From: Pigoraptor vietnamica
Taxonomy: Eukaryota; Opisthokonta; Filasterea
Assembly (NCBI GenBank): GCA_943704525.1
Contig: CALSCQ010002711.1
Location: forward strand, 1 to 19,090
Direction: 5' to 3'
DNA length: 19,090 nucleotides
The notes under the pieces are model-generated. The model saw only the letters and a list, made by a program, of their open reading frames with translations. It made no database searches and was not told the DNA's origin. Every line of letters begins with the position of its first letter. Position 1 is the stretch's first letter. A program made the translations under genes and the position numbers. Below are positions 1 through 9,438 of the stretch, in pieces.

Positions 1-79
1 CCCCCCCCCCCTCCTCCTCTCCCCATATCATCCCTGTTTTGTGTTCCTCTTCATTGCTCCTTACGTTTTTGCTCCACGC

Positions 80-1196
80 ATGTCTCCTCTTTCCCGCATC
101 ATCGCAAAACGAGAGGGGCGTGTGATTCGCATCAGCACACTCACTGTTATTGTCTGATGCGCAGCGCGGGGGGCCGTGGTGAAGACTTATGTCTTGGACG
201 AAAAATACCGCCTCGTGCTGTCCGAGCCGAGTTTCGCAGCGGCGGATGTCGGGTGGACGACGTGGCCCGCGGCGCTCGTGGCTGCGTGGTGAGTAATGTG
301 CCGTGCGCGACCAATGTGTGTTCCTCCTCGAATGCCCAATTGTGACAGGGATGCCGCTGAGTGATCGGTGTGGCTGAAGTTCTCTCGCGCGTGTGCGTGT
401 GTCTCTCTTGCCGTGCTCCAGGATGGTGCACGTGGGCGACCTCGCCGTGCAAGGCCCTCGCATCATTGAGATTGGCTGTGGGACGGGCGCGTTGGGAATA
501 TCACTCGCGCTGTCACACTTGGGTCGCGGCGTGCGCCCTGCGACCGACCCCGCACTGCGTCCACGCATACTCCTGACGGACTTTCTACCGTCACTAGTGG
601 AGACTGCGCGGGAAAACGTGCAGAAGAACGGGTGCGAGGAGCTGGTGGACGTGCAGGTGTGTGAGCACGACTGATACGCAGTTGTGTGTGCGTGTGCGTG
701 TGCGTGTGCGTGTGCGTGTGTGCATGCATGCATGACAATGCTTGAGACTATAACTCGATCTCGGTGAGACTGTGTGCTTAACTTCGGCGCCCTTCAGCCA
801 CTCGATTGGCGGGACATCATTGCAGGCTGCAGCCCCGACCCTCACCCATCCGACAGCGTGTCTTCTCCCTCTTCGCCGCCCGCGCACGTCGCCTCCATGC
901 TCGGCGCATTCGACGACGTCGTCTTTGCAGACTGCGTGTACGAACCCGAGCACCCCGCACTCGTGGCAAAGTGTGCGTCGCTCCTTATGCGTCCCGGCAC
1001 CGGGCGACTGACCGCCCTCGTGCCCCTCGGCGCGCGCCGCCCTTACGGCGCCTTGCTCGACGGGCAGATTGTGCGCTGTGGAATGTGCGTCCTCAGCCGA
1101 ACAGTCGTGGAGGGCGAGTCGATTTTTGCGCGGGACGGCGCTCGCGAATTTGCCCTATTGCGCTGTGGGTGGCCTGGCGCCGCTCCTTTGCAATAG
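80..1196 (+). CDS. METTL-type (Methyltransf_16) protein-lysine methyltransferase
   Basis: Predicted SAM-dependent seven-beta-strand methyltransferase that probably methylates a protein lysine. Exons: 80-119 (tentative), 165-288, 422-656 and 798-1196, giving about 265 residues. With that numbering, WTTWPAAL is the family's N-terminal W-P-A motif, EIGCGTG (71-77) is the SAM-binding glycine loop, LLTD (105-108) ends strand beta 2, PLDWRD (134-139) is the conserved LDW motif, and ADCVY (177-181) holds the DxxY motif of this family. Joining 656 to 798 gives VDVQ-PLDWRD, as the family expects. The start is uncertain: the frame entering at 165 is closed upstream by a stop at 155-157, so a 5' exon is needed. 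ATG 80 with a 45-base intron (120-164, GTGTGA...GCAG) fits in phase, but the true first exon could lie before the window. Residues 90-103 look like a lineage-specific insertion. The substrate is unknown; METTL21 or METTL23 relatives are possible. It converges on the BRD8-like gene. Confidence 0.82.
681..735 (+). repeat. GTGTGC hexamer microsatellite in methyltransferase intron
   Basis: A short GTGTGC/GTGTGT array ends in a tgcatg run. It lies inside the intron 657-797, starting about 25 bases after the donor GTGTGTGAG. The GT-rich strand is the coding strand. Confidence 0.85.
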
Positions 1197-1334
1197 GCTT
1201 CCATTGGGAATTGCAAGTTGTGTGCGCGCTCTCGCGGGTGCGTGTGTGCATTGCGGCGCTGGCCGTCGCAACAAAGCGAGACGCACGATCTCCTATAGTC
1301 CGAGAGACACAATCACTGCTCATATATTTCAACC

Positions 1335-4300
1335 TCACGCGTCGTCGTCGTTGCCGCCCGTGTTGCGCGTGGTCCTTCGGCGCTTCGTGGACGCCGGCGT
1401 CGATTTAGCCGACGAATCCTCCGCCTCGGCGGGTCGGCTGCGCGTGCGCCGCCCTGTCGTGGGCTCCTCCTGGAAACAAAAGGTGGTGGGCGATAATGAG
1501 AAAAAACGCATGCAAGGAGTAATGCACGGAAAACGATCACGCAGCTATCACGTCGTCGGCATGCTCTAGACAGGGCACAGAAACACACCTTGGGCGTTTC
1601 CTTCGCCTCCTTCGCCTCGGCGGCGCGTGTCTTTCGGTCGCCCGCGGCCGAACCGACCGACTGCGAGAGGGCGAGCTGTTCCTCGTCCTGCTGCTCGCGC
1701 TGCGTGAGGGCTTCTGTGCGCATGAACTGCATCACCTGCGAACGACAATAGGGGCGCTCTCGGTGTGAGAAGATGAGACGCGGGTATTACAGTCTGCGAA
1801 AGGCTCGCGGACGCACTTTTAACAGCCGCGCACGCTCACATAGACTCATGTACGATCGGTTTAAATTATAGATGGTTGTCCATTGACTGAAACGCAGCCC
1901 GACCATGCAAACTCACACGAACACGCACGCCGTGCACACGAGGGTACGCACCTGCTCCGTGACATCGTCGCGCATCTCGATGGCCATTTGATGGACGTCG
2001 TGCTCCTCGTCGTTGAACATGAGCGCATTCTGGAACATGTGGTACATGTCGCGGAGAAATTCCGTCGACGTTCGGATTGTCTGGACTCGCAACAAACAGA
2101 GTCAGCATGACATGCAGACACAAATTCAAAAGCACACACGCACACACGCACATGCACACGCACACGCACACACGCACACGCACACACACGCACACGCACA
2201 CATACACACGCACTCATACAACACACACACACGCGCACACACGCACACACAACACACGCACACGCACGCACGCACACACACACACACACACAACACACAC
2301 ACACACACACGCACACACACACACAGCGCACGCAAACGCACCCCGTCTTCGAGGCGCTTCTTGATTGCAACAAGGTCGAGGGGCTTGCGGATGAGCTCGA
2401 GGTACGTCTCGTCCGTCACTGGCCGCATGAAGACGCTCGCGTACTTGTGGTTCGCAATGTTGCGCCACACAATAAGCATCGCCTTCTTCCACGCCGCCGT
2501 GGTCGCCGGCGACTGCTCCGCGCTGTCCCTACACATCGCAAACACACTCTTAGGACTTGCCCTCTCACGAACACAGTGACTGAGCAAGAAAAGCACAGAA
2601 GAACAGAAGCGTCGCTTCCACCGTTGCCACACAACGTAGAAACAATGACAACTGTTTCCAGCACCACGCAAACAGGCACGCGAGCCACGCACCCTTCTGC
2701 CATTCCGGAAACGTCCGGCGTGCGCGTCGTCGTGTCCAGCGCGTGCGCCGACATAGGCGTCGACGTGGCCACAGCCGCGTCTTTCCCTGGCACCGGCGTC
2801 TGCGGGACCGAGGGCGCCGCCTCCGCCTCTTCCTTCTGCTGTTGTCGTGTCTTCTTGCGCGCGGGCGTTTCAGCAACAACCGCCGGCGACGCAGCACTGG
2901 GAGCCGACGCGGCCGGAGATTCCTCCTCGCGGGGGCGCTTAGCGACATTCGCGCGCACAGCCTGCGCCGGCGGAGTGGGCGCGACGGGTCGCGGTGACGG
3001 CTGCAGCGGCGTCGGCGTGACGGGGACGGGCGGCCTGGCTTGCGGCTGCGGCGACACGGCAGCCGGTGCGGGCGGTCGCTGCTGCATCGGCGAGAGTGGG
3101 AGCTGCGCGTGCATGGGGACGGGCGGTCGCATGCCGCGGGGGCCCGGCATCATCTGCATGGGCACGTATTGGCCCATGCCCGGCGGCGGCATTAGCGGCA
3201 TTCCGCCGGCGGGGAGTTGCGCGCGCATGCCAACGGGGCTCCGCATGCCCGCCATCCCCGGCGCGCCCATGTTGACGACAGGCACGCCGAGGGGCGGCGC
3301 GTACATCGGACGAGGCGGCACGTCCGCTGGCGCCCTCGCGGCCGGCGACGGAGAAGGCGCCGCGGGTGGGCGCACAGGAGCGACAGGTGTTGTCGGGAGG
3401 GTCGCGGGCGGCTGCACCGGCGGCTGCGCGGGCACTTGCGGCGCGAGCACTAGTGGCGCTTGTGCAGGCGTGGCGGGCGCCGCGACGGGCGGTACAGCAG
3501 CAGGCTGTGCGGGCACTTCTGTCCGCGGCGGCACAGCCTCCGGCCGCTTGGACTCTTCCTGCGCGGTGGGTGCGCCGGGTACGGACGCAGAGGGCTGTGC
3601 AGGCGTCGCGGACGCCCCCGCGGCTTGCACAGGCGCAGGAGCCGCAGGAGTGGGTGCCGGCGCGAAGGCGGACGCGACTGGAGCAGCAGGTAGCAAGGGT
3701 TCTTGGGCCTGGGGTGCGCTTTGCGGCTGCTGCGATGCGGCGTCGACCTCCATGGGAACGGCCTGCGACTGCGAATCGTCGGCTGCGGGTGTTTCCTTCG
3801 TCTTGTCTTCGGCGGCGGCTGAGGAATGGAGGGTTGATTGTGAGTTGCAGAGCACAGCGCCATTCCAAACGTCAAATGCAAACGGCGCAGCATACTGGCG
3901 ATACGAATGAGCGTGTGTGTGCTTAAAAAACAACGTGGAATTTGGGGCGTGTGTCTTGGGGGGAGGAAGGAAAGAGAGACAGAGGAAGTGAAAGTAGGAG
4001 GTAGAAGACAAGCTGCACTCGACCACACGCCCACCCTCTGCCGGTGCCTGCGATGCCGCACCCTCCGCAGACGACGGCCCCGCCGCACTCGCCGCCGCAA
4101 CAGCCAGCGCCTCCTTCTCCGCGCGCTCGATCTCGGTCAACATCTCTTCCAGTTTGTCGTCCATGGCGCCGGATTCAATTGCGGCGATCTCCTTCGCGAG
4201 CCGCGAGTGCGCAATCGCCTCGTCCAGAATGGTGCGCCTAAGTTCCTCAATGTACTCCTGCTGCAACCGCCGCGCGACCACAATGACCACGGGCTCCCCG

Positions 4301-4599
4301 GGACCGCCATCCGCACGTTTCCGCTTGTGCGTCCCCGCAGTCTCGAGGAGATGCGCATACTGCAGCGCGCAGTTGCGCTGGGAAAACACGTCGTCGTGCC
4401 CGTGCGTGGGGGCGCCACGCGGACCGCCGTGGCCCTCCAGATAGCCCTTGATGGCGCGGCTCACGGAGACCCAGTTGTTGTCGCCGCTCTTGCGCACGGC
4501 CTGTGCAAGGAGAAGGCGCTCACGCAACGGCCATTCGGCGGGAGGCGCGCGCTGTGCGGCGGCGCCACGGGCAGAGACCGGCGTCGCGGGCATCGCCAA
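1335..4599 (-). CDS. BRD8: BRD8-like bromodomain protein (NuA4/TIP60 complex subunit)
   Basis: Six exons on the minus strand: 4599-4035, 3818-2693, 2528-2342, 2080-1952, 1735-1589 and 1469-1335, giving about 762 residues. The N-terminus (23-95) has the BRD8 signature: RERLLLAQAV, SGDNNWVSVSRAIK, then FSQRNCALQY, LLET and KRKR, as in animal BRD8. A coiled coil follows at about 106-185. Exon 2 encodes about 375 low-complexity residues rich in Pro, Ala, Gln and Met. The bromodomain (about 570-690) is built from three exons and reads MFQNALMFND, with the acetyl-lysine-contacting Asn at about 649. The C-terminus is short, basic then acidic (ends GGNDDDA). BRD8 is known as a chromatin-reading subunit of the NuA4/TIP60 acetyltransferase, so a nuclear role is inferred. 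The exon 1 donor is ambiguous between GTGGGC (4034) and GTGTGG four bases on; both keep frame. Intron 3 is a 260-base GT-rich tract. The acceptor before exon 3 is TAG; the other confident acceptors are CAG. Confidence 0.92.
2130..2335 (-). repeat. (CA/CG)n microsatellite filling BRD8 intron 3
   Basis: Imperfect CA array with CACG interruptions on the plus strand, so GT-rich on the coding strand. It begins within about 15 bases of the donor GTGCGT (2341-2336) and fills most of the intron 2341-2081. It generates long Thr/His or Val/Cys reading frames that are not genes. Confidence 0.9.
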
Positions 4600-5100
4600 A
4601 GCCCACGCGCCCTCTCACAGGGCGTGGCCCTTACGCGCGCGTATGTGCTTTAGTGGGTTGTGCTTGTGAGTGGGCTCGCTTGAGTGGGAGAATTGTCGGA
4701 AAGGGCTCCCTAGTCAATCTCAATGCGACAGACAGAGAAAACAGCGTCGCTCGCCAACGACGGAAGAGGGTGAACAAATGGAGCACGTGCGGTGAGGGCG
4801 ACACGTTCCCGCGACGCACGGTGGTAAACGCTGATCCTGAGAAGAGATTGAAGGTAAGATGCCGTACAAATCCTCGCCAGTGTCTTGCACAGTGTTGATC
4901 GACACATGAGGAGTCACGTGACGTGAAATCACGTGATATTCTCCCGCGCTTTTTCCGCATGGCGCGCCGGATGTCTCACTCTTCCAATCTCGTTACACCG
5001 CGAAACGTCCCTTGAGAAAAACTGACGCCGCAAAAGCGCACCTAAGGACAGAGAAAGGACGCGGGCGTAGTTGCGCAGCTGTTTCAACACACACAGCAAG
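4600..5100. promoter_or_regulatory. Divergent promoter region between BRD8-like gene and SUMO
   Basis: A 501-base gap lies between the BRD8-like start codon (4599, minus) and the SUMO start codon (5101, plus). No coding potential was found in it. Both genes must be transcribed outward from here, so it should hold both promoters. The only strong motif I see is the TCACGTGA pair at 4914-4936. No clear TATA box is visible. Confidence 0.6.
4914..4936. promoter_or_regulatory. Paired TCACGTGA palindromes (E-box / bHLH-type sites)
   Basis: Two identical 8-base palindromes TCACGTGA occur at 4914-4921 and 4929-4936, with centres 15 bases apart, in the SUMO-proximal part of the divergent promoter. CACGTG is the classic bHLH-zip binding core, and TCACGTGA is the core of Cbf1/MITF/TFE-type sites. 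Being palindromic, the sites could serve both genes. Binding is inferred, not shown. Confidence 0.5.
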
Positions 5101-6110
5101 ATGGAGGGGGACCAGAAGCCCAATGTTGGCGGGGTGTGTTAAGCGTTGACGACACACGCGAACCATTGTGTGCTGCGCCTTCGTGCTTCCCGTTTCCCTT
5201 TGCTTCTCTTCTTCTCTTCTGCACTTTATGACCACAACCTGCTTTGTTCAAGCGCTGAACTGGCGCTGTTGGTGCTCGCCACAGGACGTGAAGGACGAGG
5301 CCATCAACCTCAAGGTCAACGGCTCGGACGGCGCGGAGGTGGGCGTTGTGCCCGTTGTTTGGTGTGGTACCGTGTAGTGGTGGTTCTCTTTTCTGTCGCA
5401 CTGTATGAGTTTGGTGTGAGAAACGAGCGTGCGTGAGTGGGCAGAGTGGGACATGCGCAATGGCGCATGTGCGGACCTCACGACGCCTCAAACGCACAGC
5501 TGCATCTCTTTTGGGGCGAACTCCGCCGAGTTCTGAATTTATTTGCTGTCCATACGTGCGCCCTAGTTCTTCATATCTCTGTCCACCCGGCGCGCGGCTG
5601 TTCTCTCAACTTCAGCCTCGTCCGCTGTTTCAGTTTGTTCGCTCTCTCTCTCTCTCTCAACTCTGACTTCGTCCGCTGTTTCAGATCCACTTTAAGATCA
5701 AGAAGTCGACAAAGATGGGCAAGGTCATGGAGGCTTACTGCCAGCGACAAGGCGTGCGCATGGATGGCGTGCGCTTCCTCTACGACGGCGAGCGCGTGCA
5801 GCCCGAGCAGACGGCCGGAGAGGTAAGCGGTTATCGAGGTCGTTTGTTTGTCGTCTTTGCGGATACCCGTGTTGTCGCGCAGTCATGTTCGTCACATGTC
5901 GGTGTGTGTGTGCAACACCCCTTTTTCCCAGCATACATGCGACTTCTTACTCTCATGCTCTCTTAGGTTATCGTTTGTGTGAGGCCGACTCGGTGGACTC
6001 AATGGGCGACTGTTTCCTGCTCGTATTAATCCACCCCTGCCCTTTCGCAGCTCGGCCTCGAGGACGAAGACTCCATCGACGTGATGGTGCAGCAGACGGG
6101 CGGTTTCTGA
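5101..6110 (+). CDS. SUMO: SUMO (small ubiquitin-like modifier)
   Basis: Four exons: 5101-5133, 5285-5338, 5685-5822 and 6051-6110, all phase 0, giving a 94-residue protein. INLKV, IHFKIKKS, MEAYCQRQG, FLYDGERV and EDEDSIDVMVQQTGG form the beta-grasp fold typical of SUMO. The C-terminus ends QQTGGF, so maturation by a SUMO protease (ULP/SENP) needs to remove only one residue to expose the di-glycine. The flexible N-terminus contains V13-K14-D15-E16, a perfect psi-K-x-E site at the place where SUMO-2/3 carry their chain-forming lysine (VKTE), so poly-SUMO chains are likely. The modifier is conjugated to lysines of mainly nuclear proteins by E1 (SAE1/2) and Ubc9. Donors are GTGTGT, GTGGGC and GTAAGC. 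Intron 2 ends with a (CT)n tract and has a duplicated acceptor, described in the findings. The start ATG follows cacagcaag and gives the expected short N-terminus. Confidence 0.95.
5618..5684 (+). repeat. Duplicated 3' splice-site segment in SUMO intron 2
   Basis: The 16-mer TCGTCCGCTGTTTCAG occurs twice, at 5618-5633 and 5669-5684, exactly 51 bases apart, with further similarity upstream (ctctcaact... in both). The second copy is the acceptor used in the gene model. A (CT)n run lies between the copies. Confidence 0.85.
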
Positions 6111-6542
6111 GTTTGTTGAAAAAAAGACTGTTTTTTATTGTGAGAAGCCGTTCCTGTTTCACTCGACTGATACTCAAATTGAAATTGGGTAGATCTCTTC
6201 ATCTCAGTACCAATTTAGTAGATTCTCGAAGCCACTCTTAGCTGTAATTGCTTGAGCCGTCGCTCCACACACACACACACGCACTCCATAAACACACACA
6301 CGCGCCATAAACACACACACTCCATAAACGCGCGCGCGCACACACACACACACACAGAGCTCCCCGTCCAAACGCAACAGTCCACAACAATGTGCAGGTG
6401 AACGCGACGTTTGCGAGTGCCACCGCATGGAACACGGGCTTCTCGAACACAGTCTGCATCTAAGCTCGCGGGGGCAGTACCCCTCCCCCTCGCCGCTTCA
6501 GCGCACGTCGACAGCCTTCCCGCAAGGCAACGCGAGAAAGAA
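6111..6542. other. Intergenic region between SUMO and SRPBCC gene
   Basis: This stretch holds the SUMO 3' UTR, an AT-rich segment at about 6115-6235, a CA-rich minisatellite at 6264-6357, and the upstream region of the next gene. I see no gene in it. No canonical AATAAA is present; a gttgaaaaaaag...ttttttattg stretch follows the SUMO stop. Confidence 0.6.
6264..6357. repeat. CA/CCATAAA minisatellite
   Basis: CA dinucleotide runs are interrupted three times by a CCATAAA-containing unit (for example CCATAAACACACACAC), then by a CG run and a final CA run. This makes a compound mini/microsatellite between SUMO and the SRPBCC gene. Confidence 0.8.
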
Positions 6543-7521
6543 ATGGGGGCGCACATCAGCACGCGCACTGAGATTGATGCGCCTGCGGAGCGCGTGTGGG
6601 ATATATTGATGGGCTTCGATCATTACCCTCGCTGGAATCCCTTTCTCACGGCCGTGCGCCTCGAGCGCTCGTTCCCTCCCCTGCCGGGCGACACGGTCCA
6701 CTTTGACATGCGACTGCCGGGCGCATCGGATGTTATCGACATTGACCCGGAGATATTGCGCGTGCACGAGCACTCGGAGTTGCTGTGGCGCGGCCGCTTC
6801 CTGTGTTCGTCGTGGGTGTCCCTTCGCTCTTCCCCCTTTTATTTGCTTGTGATTTGCCTTCTCTGCCGCGTCGTTGTGAGTCGCGTCGCAAGTTGTCTCA
6901 TGGGCGACTCCATCTCATACCATCCCTTTTGATTTCCTCACTCCCGCCCGTCTGTACCATCATTCGCGTACCCTTCCCCTCCTCGTTTCTAACAGGCGTC
7001 TCATGCTCTTCTGTCCCTTTTGCTTTCTCTCCAGGTGCTTCGGCGGCGACCATTACTTTGTCCTCGAGCGATTACCGGGCGACCGCTGCGCCCTCCACCA
7101 CGGGGAAACGTTCACCGGCTGTCTCTGGCACTGTTGTCCCTGCATCATTGAGCCGTGCCTTGTCTCGCGTCTCCGTCGCGGCTTCCTTGATCTCAACGCC
7201 GCGCTCAAGCGCCGCGCAGAGTCTGGAAAGGGCAGCGAGTGGGTTGTGTCGACGCAGCCTTCGTCTGTGGGCACGTCCGTGGGGTCGAGGGGCGGCATCC
7301 CGGCGCTCGTGCAGGCGCAGTCGCATGCGCAGCCCATAGCGGACGACGACGGCGACCGCAGCCAGCGCAGCGGCCCTCTCGCCGACAGCAGTGGGAACAT
7401 TTACAGTGACGACGAGCGCGACAGCTTTTTGGACTCTGCGGCCGTGCGTGGTCACGCGTACGGCACGTTTGGAGGAGGACTCGCGCCGCCGGGCGGTGGA
7501 TCGTTTGCGCGGTCTGTGTGA
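6543..7521 (+). CDS. SRPBCC/START-like (polyketide cyclase-type) lipid-binding domain protein
   Basis: Two exons: 6543-6811 and 7035-7521, giving about 251 residues. The first ~150 residues fit the SRPBCC (polyketide cyclase/dehydrase) helix-grip fold: an opening strand TEIDAPAERVWDIL, then the family motif FDHYPRWNPF, a GDTVHFDMRLPG strand, ELLWRGRF and GGDHYFVLE, then HHGETFTGCLW. Such domains bind hydrophobic ligands; no ligand can be named. The donor is best placed at GTGGGT (6812); two weaker in-phase GTs lie 4 and 11 bases upstream. The start ATG has A at -3 and G at +4. It begins M-G-A-H-I-S, which matches the N-myristoylation pattern (G2, S6), so membrane anchoring is possible. The last ~90 residues are Ser/Gly/Asp-rich and probably disordered. 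It lies tandem between SUMO and the RBM18-like gene. Confidence 0.8.
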
Positions 7522-7637
7522 AGTGGAGCGTCGTGTTGTTGGGTATCCATTTCGTTATGTCGTCGCTCGTCGCTCGTCGTTCTCTTGTTTCGTTTCGCCT
7601 CTCTCTCAGCTGTGAGCGCTCGAGAGGGACAGGCGCC

Positions 7638-7643
7638 AATAAA
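7638..7643 (+). terminator. Possible polyadenylation signal AATAAA
   Basis: AATAAA lies 117 bases past the SRPBCC stop codon and about 170 bases before the next start. It is the only canonical hexamer I found just downstream of a plus-strand gene here. Its use is unproven, and the other genes lack it. Confidence 0.35.
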
Positions 7644-7813
7644 TATGCCGAAAGAGAGAAAGGGAGATTGAGCGTATGGTGCCCATCAGAGGGTAAACGG
7701 ACATGACATCACGACAATGCCAACATGGACCAGTTCAAAAAGGATCCCGTCTCAACTCAAACTGATTTTCCAGCGACACACTCGCAAAACTTTAAGCAGT
7801 CTGCGCGTACAGC

Positions 7814-9046
<1,233 letters not shown>

Positions 9047-9438
9047 GCGGCTACGCGTGCGCTGTGAGTTGCGTGTGTCTTTGGAGATTGCCGTCGTCTG
9101 CTTGTCTCTGCCCGTTTGGAACGGACACGAGGACGAAGTGGGTGCCTTCGAGTGAGAGATGCGACCGAGTGAAAGTGCTCGTTATGACTGAGGGACAGCG
9201 CTCTTGAGATGTGTCTGCGCGCGCCAGCAGCATGGTATTGTTCGCTATGTCTGAGAGTGCGATTTGAGTTTGTTTTCAGCCGTAGTTGAACGTCGGTGCT
9301 TCACACATTATCCCGCGAACGTACATGATGGGCCAACGCACGCAGGCACGCATGCACGTACACGTATCTTCCACAGAAAAGACCGCCAACGCAAAATGTA
9401 TGTACACAAGGTGGCAGGGCAGTCGCGCGCTTCGGCCA
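9047..9438. other. Intergenic region between convergent RBM18-like and P450 genes
   Basis: A 392-base tail-to-tail spacer that should hold both 3' UTRs. I see no credible gene, no AATAAA on either strand and no structured RNA. Only scattered acgcacgcaggcacgcatg-type purine-pyrimidine alternation stands out, around 9335-9365. Confidence 0.6.

Noticed and set aside
1-11. Run of C at the window start
   Set aside because: A short homopolymer at the edge of the window, without context to interpret it.
1199-1569. Extra plus-strand exons downstream of the methyltransferase stop
   Set aside because: The plus-strand frame here overlaps the last BRD8 exon (1469-1335), which joins in phase and ends at a stop; the methyltransferase family's C-terminus is already complete.
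2447-3910. 487-codon plus-strand reading frame opposite BRD8 exon 2
   Set aside because: It is the antisense of the GC-rich Pro/Ala exon: low-complexity Gly/Ala/Cys translation, no motif, and it ends with the exon. GC-rich coding strands commonly leave the antisense open.
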